A DNA stretch of 10,242 nt from Stereocaulon alpinum (GCA_018257865.1 JAEUBA010000318.1:1-10242), one strand, 5' to 3'. Positions 1 through 7,869 are shown, counted from the stretch's first letter. The notes: generated by a model not told the origin, from the letters alone. Program-made: numbers and translations.

Positions 1-165
1 CCTTATTATCGCGTTAGGACGCGTTCCTTATCTACCTTTACTACTAATACCTCCCTTCTCTCCTCCCCCCCTATCTTATATTATTTTACTAGGTTTATAA
101 CCTAGTATAATCGCTCGTCTAGCTTAATAGGCCTACTCGCCCGTCGTACTCGTTATCGTCGCTAT
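1..165 (+). repeat. Left arm of a 165-bp inverted repeat
   Basis: Position p pairs with position 416-p in the right arm (251-415) without gaps. I count about 12 mismatches in 165 positions (about 93% identity), all transitions except one T/A. The arm may extend left of the window. It contains a C7 tract inside a pyrimidine-rich stretch (about 51-75) and a perfect small palindrome at 87-107 (9-bp stems, 3-nt centre). There is no coding potential. It could be a terminal inverted repeat of a foldback or MITE-like element, or an inverted duplication; no transposase is attached. The pairing is read directly; the element identity is unknown. Confidence 0.93.
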
Positions 166-250
166 TCTAGAACTTAGTACTAGTCAAATAGATATTATAG
201 GTATTATAGGTATTATAGGTAATAATATTAACTAAGAAGTAAGTAAAAAG
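166..250. other. Loop between inverted-repeat arms, with a 9-bp tandem repeat
   Basis: This is the 85-bp spacer of the inverted repeat. It holds three exact tandem copies of ATTATAGGT at 194-220. The reverse complement, ACCTATAAT, is the basic module of the minisatellite at 897-1889, so the loop and the array share a repeat family in opposite orientation. The only CA dinucleotide of the first 840 bases lies here, at about 185. Confidence 0.85.
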
Positions 251-415
251 ATAGCGATAATAATAAGTACGACGAGCGAATAGGCCTACTAGGCTAGACG
301 AGCGATTATACTAGGTTACGAACCTAGTATAATAATATAAGATAGGGGGGGAGGAGAGAAGGGAGGTATTAATAGTAAAGGTAGATAAGGAACGCGTCCT
401 AACGCGATAATAAGG
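251..415 (-). repeat. Right arm of the 165-bp inverted repeat
   Basis: This is the reverse complement of 1-165. It carries the matching G7 tract and the small palindrome at 309-329. Most differences from the left arm are C/T or G/A. Several are paired, with CG in one arm facing TA in the other, for example the palindrome centre and positions near 151-160 against 256-265. That fits CpG first becoming TpG or CpA and then being driven to TpA by the CpA-directed process. The right edge is at 415; the following bases do not continue the pairing because the left partner lies outside the window. Confidence 0.93.
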
Positions 416-856
416 TAATAGCGATAATAGTAGAAACCTACTAAAGATTTATAAGGCCCTTAAGGTAGGGAAAGAATTAAAGAAAGAATATAATATATAA
501 AGGCTATAGAGTAGGCGCTACTAAAGTTTATAAAGAAGGTCTAAGGGATACTATAAGTAAATATAAATAAGACTATATAGGGCTTCTTCTAAAATATAGT
601 AGAAAGGATTACGGAGTATATATAGGAGAATATCGCTAAAAGATATACTACGAAGGAGTACTATAGCTAACTAACGCGTAAAGACTACTATATAGGCTCT
701 TTACTAAGAATTAATCTCGTTATAATATAAGTTTTATATAGTTATTTAACTAATTTAAGTATATACTAGTTCTAAAACGCTATTAATACTAGAATATAAC
801 CGTTCTAAAACTATAAGAACTATTAATAATTTTATAACTATTAGATAATAATTATA
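416..856. other. RIP-degraded sequence of unknown origin
   Basis: This 440-bp segment has no CA or TG and no usable open frame. On the plus strand, if TAA/TAG are read as former Gln or Trp codons, two frames look partly protein-like. One covers about 455-500, with Lys/Glu-rich residues, and another covers about 590-700, including a stretch read as ERITEYI*ENIAKRYTTKEYY. This vaguely resembles the helix-turn-helix N-terminus of pogo/Fot1-type transposases, but I cannot support an assignment. The last 130 bases are simple AT-rich DNA leading into the telomere-like repeats. Confidence 0.4.
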
Positions 857-892
857 TAACCCTAACTATAACCCTAACTATAACCCTAACTA
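857..892 (+). repeat. Three 12-bp telomere-like units
   Basis: The unit TAACCCTAACTA occurs three times without error (857-868, 869-880, 881-892). Each holds the canonical fungal telomere word CCCTAA followed by CTATAA. The C-rich strand is the plus strand, so the TTAGGG strand runs 5' to 3' toward lower coordinates. This is either a degenerate interstitial telomeric tract or a coincidental short satellite. With only three units it is not a functional telomere. Confidence 0.7.
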
Positions 893-896
893 TAAA

Positions 897-1889
897 GTAA
901 TATCTAGTAACTCTAGTAATATCTAGTAACTCTAATAACTCCAGTAACTCTAGTAACTCTAATAACTCTAGTAATATTAGTAGTACCTATAATATCTAGT
1001 AATATTAGCAGTACCTATAATATCCTATAACTTCTATAACACCTATAATACCTATAATACCTATAATACCTATAATACCTATAACACCTGCAATACCTAT
1101 AACACCTATAATATCTAGTAATATTAGTAACACCTATAATATCCTATAACACCTGTAATATCCAGTAATATTAGTAACACCTATAATATCCTATAGTACC
1201 TATAACACCTGCAACACCTATAATATCTAGTAATATTAGTAACACCTATAATATCCAGCAATATTAGCAACACCTATAATATCTAGCAATATTAGTAACA
1301 CCTGTAATATCTAGTAATATCAGTAACACCTGCAATATCCTATAGTACCTGCAACACCTGCAATACCTATAATATCTAGCAATATTAGTAACACCTGTAA
1401 TATCCTATAACACCTACAATATCTAGTAATATTAGTAACACCTGCAATATCCTATAGCACCTACAATACCTATAACACCTATAATATCTAGCAATATCAG
1501 CAACACCTGTAATATCCAGTAATATTAGTAACACCTATAATATCTAGTAATATTAGTAACACTAGCAATATCCAGTAATATTAGCAATACCTGTAATATC
1601 CTATAGTACCTATAACACCTGCAATATCTAGTAATATTAGCAACACCTGTAATATCCTATAGTACCTACAATACCTACAATACCTACAATATCTAGCAAT
1701 ATTAGTAACACCTATAATATCTAGTAATATTAGTAACACCTGCAATATCCTATAGTACCTGCAACACCTGCAATATCTAGTAATATCAGCAGTACCTGTA
1801 ATACTAGTAATATTAGTAATATCTAGCAATATTAGTAACATCTAGTAGCACTAGTAATATCAGTAATATCTAATATTAGTAATACCTAG
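897..1889. repeat. Minisatellite of 9-10 bp modules with a 28-bp higher-order unit
   Basis: About 990 bp of tandem modules. At 1041-1112 eight consecutive 9-mers keep exact phase, as ACCTATAAT or variants ending AC or with GC for TA. Over much of the array three modules (9+9+10) form a 28-bp unit: GTAATATTA, then GTAACACCT, then ATAATATCTA. Another recurrent module is TATCCTATAGTACC. The first 70 bp are a related CTCTAGTAA variety. Module variants differ chiefly by CA/TA and TG/TA exchanges (ACCTGCAAT, ACCTGTAAT, ACCTACAAT, ACCTATAAT), which points to a CTGCA-type ancestor with incomplete RIP. The only conventional ATG-started reading frame of the window (minus strand, 1841 to 1581, 86 codons) is a translation of this array and not a credible gene. 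Confidence 0.93.
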
Positions 1890-1911
1890 ATAGTTTATTA
1901 ATTATTAATTA

Positions 1912-2002
1912 ACTGTTTACCAACCGTCTACTAACTATTTACTAACTATAACCGTTTACCAACTACAACCGTTTACTAACTATAACCGTTTACCAACTGT
2001 AA
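1912..2002. repeat. Short tandem array of 11-bp and 6-bp modules
   Basis: The 11-mer ACCGTTTACCA and its C/T variants occur from 1912. They are first directly adjacent (1912, 1923, 1934) and then separated by a 6-mer ACTATA/ACTACA, giving a 17-bp period at 1951, 1968 and 1985. The flanking bases 1890-1911 and 2003-2042 are AT-rich and unremarkable. It lies next to the larger minisatellite but does not share its module. Confidence 0.85.
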
Positions 2003-2042
2003 CGGTTGTTAGTTTTAGGAAGAGATATTCTAACGTTGTTAT

Positions 2043-2094
2043 AACCAAATATAAACCGAATACCAACCAAATATAAACCGAATACCAACTAAAT
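2043..2094. repeat. 22-bp tandem repeat, about 2.3 copies
   Basis: A 22-bp unit beginning AACCAAATATAAACCGAAT is exact at 2043-2064 and 2065-2086 and restarts as AACTAAAT at 2087. The following bases to about 2200 are AT-rich, with TTAATTAATT-like runs at 2117-2151, and hold no recognisable feature. On the minus strand this array lies downstream of the LINE, so it could be part of a variable 3' tail of that element. Confidence 0.85.
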
Positions 2095-2199
2095 AAAGAC
2101 TATTATCTAACTAGTAGTTAACTATTTAATTATTAATTAATTGATTAATTTATACGCCTATTCTAGTATCTATATATACTAATAAGGGTATTCTCTTAT

Positions 2200-2400
2200 A
2201 TTATTAGGAAATCTAGGGGGGGTTAAAGGCCCTCTAAACGCGAAAGAAACCTTTTTAGAGTTACCCCTTTTAGCTAAAAACTTTCGCTTATTAACTTACT
2301 TATTATTTTACTCTACCTATCTAACCTTACTACTAGGCTCTATAATACTAGTAATAATAATCTCTACTACCTTAATAAGCCTTATAATACTTTAGTAGCT
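2200..2400 (-). mobile_element. Probable 3' untranslated region of the LINE
   Basis: On the minus strand this stretch follows the last recognisable LINE protein sequence. It contains a G7 run on the plus strand near 2215-2222 and no protein-like frame that I trust. The exact 3' end of the element is not visible: there is no clear poly(A) and no target-site duplication, because the other end is not identified. Confidence 0.5.
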
Positions 2401-2489
2401 CCGCCGCCTTTAGCTTCTACTTATACTTAGGCTTCTTTATCTTTAGAGTTTTTATTACTAGTTCTACTTTAATAGGGAGTTTAGACTAG

Positions 2490-2780
2490 GAGAGCTATTC
2501 CCTAGTAAGTTAATATTATATTAGGAATCCTAACCTAACTAGCTATCTTATAGCTACTCTTATACTAGTAATCTTAACTAGTATAGTCCTAATATTATAA
2601 GTCTTTACCTCTTTAATAAGCTCCCTTTAAGTATCGCTAAGCTTTAGGTAGTATAGGAGAATATACTTTATATCCTAATTCCTCTATTTATAATTATAGT
2701 AGGTACTATAGACCCTTAGTACCCTTACCTTATAAAGAAAGTAGTTAAACTTATTCTTCCTACTTTAAAGTTAGATTACT
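2490..2780 (-). other. C-terminal zinc-binding-like region of the LINE
   Basis: From 2707 downward the frame reads STYYNYK, then DIKYILLYYLKLSD, then RELIKEVKTYNIR. This corresponds to the C-x-C ... D-x-x-H-x-L-x-x-C-P-x-L block found at the end of many fungal LINE polyproteins. The expected cysteines and histidines read Tyr (TGC/TGT to TAC/TAT, CAC/CAT to TAC/TAT) and the Pro reads Leu. Upstream, LKLKKVES and YFLYKVRV match the usual linker before this finger. Confidence 0.75.
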
Positions 2781-3429
2781 ATTAAGCTTTCTACCTTTTT
2801 AAGCTTTAGATAGTAGTTATACCTTTCTCTAAATAATAATTTATTTTATATAGGTATATAAAAGTACTTAGGGATAGTATTTTTATATACCTCCTACTAC
2901 TTAATCTACTTTATTATTACTTAGCCTTATATTTTTTTAGCTAGGACGCCTATATCTTAATACTCTTTAATATCTATTTTTAGGTTATACTAATATACTT
3001 TCCTCCTTATTATTATTACTACTTAATTCTAATCCTTTACCTTAAGCTCCTATAGGGCCTATTCTTCCTTTTCTAATAATAAGGTTAGGTATATTAGGCG
3101 CGCTCTTCCTCTCCTTCCCTATAGTCTCCTATAGATTAAGCGGTTACCTTTAATTATTAAGGGGTATACTCCCCTTAGTACTTAGTATCTTATAACTAAG
3201 GCGTTTAGATAGGTTTAGATAAGTATAATAACTACCTCTACTTTTAGGACTTAGACTAGTATTACCTTATATACTCTAAGTACTATTTATAGGTAGTTAT
3301 TCTATATTATCGCGAGCGTCTTAATATACTTTTCTATAACTCCCCGCCCCTTAGTAGGGGTATACTATATTAGAGTAGCGAATATAAGGATAAGCCTTAC
3401 TATTATACTATATACCTTTCTATACTTCT

Positions 3430-4400
3430 TAAATATAGCTCCCTAAGTTAATCCTACTAAGTACTTAATCGCCTAGGCTTAAGTAGCGACCTTTATCTTT
3501 ACTTATACTATATATAAGCCTTAGTAGAGTTTAGTATTAATATATAGCCCTAGGACCCTAATACTCGCTTTTAGCTTAACCTCTATATTACTAAATTATA
3601 CTATCTCCTTTATATTAAACCTTTTAGGGGCGTATAATAGATATACTAGTTTATACTTTTAAGGCGTAAACGTCGCCCTATATATTTTCGCCTATATTTA
3701 GTAGAGCTTATAGGCTTATTCTAGCTATCTATAGTTTATTTCTATTATCTTATTATATACTAGTAGGTATATATTATCTACGAATCCTCCTACTTATACT
3801 AGGATTTTTACTTTTAAGTATACTTTAATTAGTAGTATATTAAAGAAGAGAAATAAAATTAGTAATATAGGTAATCCTTATAGAATCCTTATCTCTACCG
3901 CCTCTACTAAGCTAGTTTTACCTCTTAGAGTAATTAATATCGCTCTATCTTTAAGGAAGCTTATAGTCTACTAAACGATTCCCTTAGAAATTCCTTTTAT
4001 CTTTAGGTTATAGAGTAGCTATTTATAGGATATATTATTAAATACCCCTACTATATCTAGTAATAGTAGGCTCGCTACGTTATCTTTACCCTAGTTCTAT
4101 ATTATATAGACTAAATCTATAATAGTCTTTAAGGCTATTTCTACTAAATATCTCTTTCTACCCCCTATCTAGTATTCTAAGAGTAGGTAATTCCTTTTAG
4201 CTATTCTACTAAGATATTTTACTATTACTATCTCTAATACTTTTCTAAGTATATCTAGTAACGTAATAGGCTAGTATACCTTAAGCTCTAAATAATTAGT
4301 CTTTTTTAGTTTCTTTAGTATTACTATATTCGCCTCCTAAAACTTCTTTAGGTAGTATCTATAGTCTAAGTATACTTAAAATATCCTTCTAAATATCTCT
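3430..4400 (-). other. Reverse transcriptase domain of the LINE, catalytic residues mutated
   Basis: In order on the minus strand: a Lys-rich ILKKLKKTNYLELKVY*PI block with LLDILRKVLE (about 4330-4220); motif A region SLLLLDIVGVFNN with the expected catalytic Asp now Asn (FNN codons 4034-4042); the B-type block GIL*GLPILLILFLFFN (about 3890-3845), corresponding to the conserved GxPQGSPLSP motif; motif C FVDN (3773-3784) where FVDD is expected; and a thumb region with KATFTP-like and APKRFN-like residues (about 3690-3610). Both affected catalytic aspartates are consistent with TGA to TAA on the coding strand. The domain is full length but inactive. Confidence 0.92.
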
Positions 4401-5099
4401 ATTATTTTTATATATACCGCTCTTAGGAACTTATTTAGGATTCTTAAAATCCTTAAAGCCTTATCTATTACTAAGTACTAAATTACGTCCTTTACCTCCT
4501 TTAAGGTAATTTTACTATCTATTATTATAAGTTCTAAGTAGTTAGCCCCCTCTATATCTATTAGGTTTACTAAGGGTAGGAGTAGGAAGAGGACCCTTCT
4601 TAAGGCCTCTACCTTCCCCTTAAAGTCTATTACTTTATTCCCGTTTCCGTCTTTAATAGCTAGGAATTGCGGTAGCTCTTTAGGGCGTATACTTCTTTCC
4701 CTTCCCTACTTAATAAGTTACTATACTCCTCCTAGTCTTAGTAATACCTTATAGACTCCTTCTTTAAAAGCTATTATTCTAGCCTTCTATAAGGTAGTAA
4801 CCTTTTCCTTTTCGGCCTAATAAAGGGCTTCTTTAGTTTCTACGTTCCTATTATAGCAGTAGGCCTTAAGCGCTACTTATAATACTTTAGTTACCCTTAT
4901 ATATACCCTATTCTAATATAGCTTAGCCCCTACGTACGGTTCCTTATATAGGATAGTATCTTCTATTACCTCTTATAGTATAGCTATAAGCCTATTAATA
5001 TACTAATTAATTATATCTTTAAAGTCTACTAAGTACCGGCTTATTACTTTATTTAAGATCTTTATATATTTCTAGATTTCCTCCTTAGTTACCTTCGCC

Positions 5100-5290
5100 T
5101 CTATCCTTTTCTAAGTCTTCTTCTAGCGTACTAGGCGTTCGCTCTATATCTATTCTAGCTCTATAATAATTAGTATATAGTCTAATCCTATATTAAGGTT
5201 ATTTCTTACCCTATACTTTACTATTATATTATATACGCCTTCGGTTAGGAATATAAGGTTAATAGTACTCTCTAAGCCCCTATTCTATAT
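5100..5290 (-). other. C-terminal fragment of the LINE endonuclease (EEP) domain
   Basis: The translation from about 5275 reads ESTINLIFLTEGVYNIIV, then NNLNIGLDYILIIIELE. These match the last strands of LINE AP-endonucleases: the S/T-ID-L-TF-like strand and the catalytic SDH block, here LDY. Ser to Leu (TCA to TTA) and His to Tyr (CAC to TAC) are both expected RIP changes, and the preceding Asp in the first block reads Asn. The catalytic His is lost. The fragment starts at the very edge of the LINE, next to the putative copia LTR. Confidence 0.85.
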
Positions 5291-5905
5291 TGAAATTCGG
5301 GTGTTCGATATCCTAAGGCTTAGTTATTAATGACTAAGGCTTAGCCCTAACCCTTATATATATCTCGTATAGTCGCACTTAGCTAGATAATTAAGTGTTC
5401 TACCTATTATATTTTAATAGGTTATAAGCCCGGAACGCTGGGTATCGCTAGAATAGCTCTTCTTCTAGAATTATATTCCTCTTAAACAGTTACTAAATCC
5501 TCCCTAACGTAAGCTGTGTATACGTATACTAAACCTCTAATACTTAGTCTAAGGTAATAACTCTTTAATCTTCGTACTGCGAGATTAACTTATAGCGATA
5601 ATAATCGACTAAAAAGAGGAGGCTAAGAACTCCTAGCTATTCTATTCTTTCTAGGGTTATTACTACCGAAAAGTACGCTAATAAGTGCTACTAAGCAATC
5701 CCTTCTAGCGTACTTTAGTAGGTATTTATAAACTCCGAAGCTAAGCCCCTAAAAGCGATATCTAGCTTCTATAGTAAGAACACTAACCTATATAAGTAGA
5801 ATTATCGAATTTTGTATTAAAAACAAGACTTTTTAGACGCTAGAAAGCGATTAATTATTAATTACTAGGGGGGCTAGGTCCTAACCCCTTAATTTCTTCC
5901 TAAAG
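5289..5905 (+). mobile_element. Putative 5' LTR of the copia element
   Basis: The base pattern changes abruptly at 5290: TG and CA become common again. The first bases, TATTGAAATTCGGG, would fit an LTR start of TGTTG type with the first TG turned to TA. An 11-mer CTAAGGCTTAG is repeated at 5313-5323 and 5334-5344. There is no protein-like frame. The region lies directly upstream of a copia gag-pol, where an LTR is expected. The 3' LTR is outside the window, so the identity and the right boundary are unproven; 5905 is set only because a TGGTATC word follows. The LTR could be shorter, with the remainder an untranslated leader. Confidence 0.5.
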
Positions 5906-5980
5906 GCTGGTATCCCTAGCTATTATTAAAGGCTGGTATCCCCCGCTACCTTTCCTAATAAGTTAGAGGCTGGTATTACC
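5905..5980 (+). promoter_or_regulatory. Three GGCTGGTAT words, possible primer-binding-site region
   Basis: GGCTGGTATCC occurs at 5905-5915, GGCTGGTATCC at 5931-5941 and GGCTGGTATTA at 5968-5978. TGGTATC resembles the start of a primer-binding site complementary to a tRNA 3' end (CCA complement TGG). It sits between the putative LTR and gag, where a primer-binding site belongs. Three copies are unexpected; only one could serve. The match beyond TGGTATC to any tRNA cannot be tested here. Confidence 0.35.
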
Positions 5981-6001
5981 CTAGCTGCTAGAATACTAGG
6001 G

Positions 6002-7130
6002 TTGAAATCCTTAGGAGATATCTATAAGATATCTGCTATTAGCATAGCTGGAAATCTATTATCTTCTTTATCTTCTAACTTAATATTATCTACTACTAAT
6101 CTAAACCCTATCTAGTATATAAATACTATTACCTAGGTATACTACCGCTCTAAATATAAGTACTTCCGGCACCTTCTTTAGGACCTAATCTAATTCGATA
6201 AGTTACCTCTTAACTACGTCGATACTAATTATATACCCCTAAAACGGTTACTATCTCCTTATAACTCTAATTCTAAAGCTAGTAAATCGACCCTAGAACC
6301 TCCTAGTAATTCTAATATCTTTAGCCTTTAAGCTAAATATATACTATCTTAGGCTCCCTTAGGTCCCCTAGCGAAATAATAGTATAAGGAAATAACTACT
6401 ACTACTGCTTATCCCTAAAAGACTTAGCTAACTTAAAGACCTCTAAAGCCTATAACTCTCTTCTAAAATATAAATACCTATATTATAGCAGCTGAAGAGT
6501 CTCGTAGTAGTAGCGGTATTATAGTAGCTAAAGAATCTTATAATAGTAGCGGTATTATAGCAGCTAAAGAATCTTATAGTAGTAGCGGGAGCTTCCTACT
6601 TACCTCTATCTCCGTCTTAGAGTCTAACTTTGGGTACTCCTAGTAGGTTAAGGAGATAGATAATTAGCTTATACTTAATAACTTAAAGCCTTTTACTACT
6701 AAAACTTAAGTAAAAGCCTATACTACGATTCGTAACTAACTTAGGTTTAACGCCTAGAAAATTATAAAGAACCTTACTATAGCGGATAAGATTCTAACTA
6801 AAGTCTCCTTAAACTTTAAGCTTAAAGGGACTAGTATCTATATTAAATTAGTATAATACCTCTATTTAACCTCTTTAGAATCCTCTAAGGATATCGCCGA
6901 ATATACTTAGAAGTTCTAAGAGGTTAATACTAAACTTAAGGAGCTTAACGCTAAAGTAGCCCTACCAGAACTATACCTAATTCACCTCTATTTTTTAGGA
7001 CTTAGTAAAGCTTATAATATCTTTAAAATAGCTTATATTTAAAGCTACGCCCTATTCGGCGCTAATAAAGTCGACTTTAATAAGGTCTCCCTAGCTGCCG
7101 CTAACGAAGAATAACGAATCCGAGCGTAAT
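6002..7130 (+). other. Copia gag region
   Basis: The first part (about 6002-6600) is Ser/Leu-rich and poorly conserved. It includes a 36-bp tandem repeat. From about 6840 the frame reads YLTSLESSKDIAEYT, then EVNTKLKELNAKVALPELYLIHLYFLGL and SYALFGANKVDFNKVSLAAANEE. This is the typical core of copia gag polyproteins (UBN2/Gag-polypeptide family), which form the virus-like particle. A few Gln/Trp positions are stops. The domain boundaries are approximate. Confidence 0.8.
6481..6588 (+). repeat. 36-bp tandem repeat inside gag, three copies
   Basis: Units at 6481-6516, 6517-6552 and 6553-6588 encode the 12-residue motif I-I-A/V-A-E/K-E-S-x-x-S-S-G in frame. The copies differ at only a few bases, almost all G/A or C/T. 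The length is a multiple of three, so the array expanded while the frame was still selected or by chance without breaking it. Serine-rich linkers of this kind usually lie in disordered gag segments; function is unknown. Confidence 0.9.
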
Positions 7131-7207
7131 ATAAGTACTCTAGACTAGCGATATTTACGGGTAGGAAGTCTACTAAAGACTATAACTCTAGGAATAATAA
7201 GCCCTAG

Positions 7208-7300
7208 GAATACTACCCTTACTATAAGAAGCTTAAGCGAAAGGATACTTATTTAATTATAAAGTACTAGCAGCTTCACCCCGAAATAAAACCTAAGAAG
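7208..7300 (+). other. Remnant zinc knuckle at the gag C-terminus
   Basis: The frame reads EYYPYYKKLKRKDTYLIIKY*QLHPEIKPKK. It matches a CPHC-x9-H-x4-C-WQLHPE type knuckle of copia elements, with every expected Cys and His of the finger read as Tyr and the Trp as a stop. The intact QLHPE that follows anchors the alignment. In an active element this finger binds the RNA genome; here zinc ligands are gone. Confidence 0.8.
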
Positions 7301-7439
7301 TTTAAGTTTAAGGATAAAAGGTCTAAGAAATAGAAGTTTAAATATAATAATAGCCCTACTAAAGGGCTAATATTTAGGACCCTCGCCGCTAATAGCGACT
7401 TTAATATTTAAGGTACTAGTATAAATAGGGTCCCTATAA

Positions 7440-7800
7440 TTAATATCAGATATATAGCGGTAACGACGCTAGAAGTTAATCTATTAGGCCTAACTATTAT
7501 TAATATAGGATATACGTAGTACTCGTTCTACTAGCGCTTTAACTTCGTAACCTTTAAGCCCGCTATTAGTACTCTAATTACTAAAATTAGTAGGGTGTAG
7601 CTTAAGCCTACTAGGCGTAGGACGGTAAAGATCCTATACCTAAGGAAGAATATACTACTATATAACGTCCTCTACGTACCTAAGCTAGGGGTGAACCTCC
7701 TCTTAGGCTCCTAGCTAATAGATATTAGAATCCGTATTAAATTCGCTAAAAACGGCTATACGATCTTATACCCTAAGCTTAGTAATATAATCGCTAAATA
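7440..7800 (+). other. Copia aspartic protease domain
   Basis: The frame reads TIINIGYT*YSFY, where I-D-T/S-G is expected: the active-site Asp codon (7502-7504) is AAT (Asn) and the next Thr codon is ATA (Ile). About 55 codons downstream comes LLYNVLYVPKLGVNLLLGS, the highly conserved copia block after the protease (xxNVLYVPxLxxNLLSxx), here with Ser to Leu. The enzyme would have processed the polyprotein; it is inactivated by the loss of Asp. Confidence 0.85.
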
Positions 7801-7869
7801 ATAATTCGGCCTCTATATATTAGAACTTCCCTAGGGGTAATAACTTATATTAAATATATATAGCGTACC

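Larger units (their letters stand above)
2400..5290 (-). pseudogene. LINE (probable Tad1-clade) ORF2 pseudogene, 5' part missing
   Basis: This is a non-LTR retrotransposon polyprotein that would encode an AP-like endonuclease and a reverse transcriptase for target-primed reverse transcription. Landmarks all fall in one minus-strand frame: the endonuclease end (codons from 5266 and 5188), RT motif A (codon from 4042), RT motif C (3784), the post-RT Thr-*-Gly-Ala-Ile block (3448) and the C-terminal zinc region (2707). The distances between them are exact multiples of three, so no net indel occurred over about 2.5 kb. Stops replace expected Gln and Trp codons. The N-terminal part of the endonuclease and any ORF1 are absent. 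The order and the C-terminal CxC...H...C block match fungal Tad1-type LINEs. I saw no clear RNase H domain. It is certain as a LINE; the clade is inferred. Confidence 0.93.

Noticed and set aside
87..107. Transcription terminator hairpin
   Set aside because: The 9-bp perfect stem is part of the large inverted repeat in a eukaryotic gene-free region and has no T tract; there is no transcript to end.
1581..1841. 86-codon ATG-started reading frame on the minus strand
   Set aside because: It lies wholly inside the minisatellite and translates its modules into a repetitive L/I/R/Y/C peptide; the absence of stops follows from repeat phase. There is no ribosome context, no domain and no support as a gene.
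897..1889. CRISPR array
   Set aside because: Repeats are 9-28 bp, directly adjacent and without unique spacers of constant length, and the surroundings are eukaryotic retroelements. It is a minisatellite.
2200..5290. Gypsy-type or other LTR element on the minus strand
   Set aside because: The RT motifs (GxPQGSPLSP-like, FVDD-like), the endonuclease fragment ahead of RT and the C-terminal CxC..H..C block are LINE features; no integrase or protease is seen.
5296..5312. tRNA T-arm or B-box-like word (GTTCGATATCC)
   Set aside because: The B-box consensus needs an extra base, the flanking 5-bp stem does not pair, and no A box or acceptor stem is found upstream.
5290..5900. Host gene exon between the LINE and copia
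   Set aside because: CA and TG are commoner here, which could hint at unique DNA, but no frame shows protein-like sequence on either strand, and the position fits an LTR plus leader.
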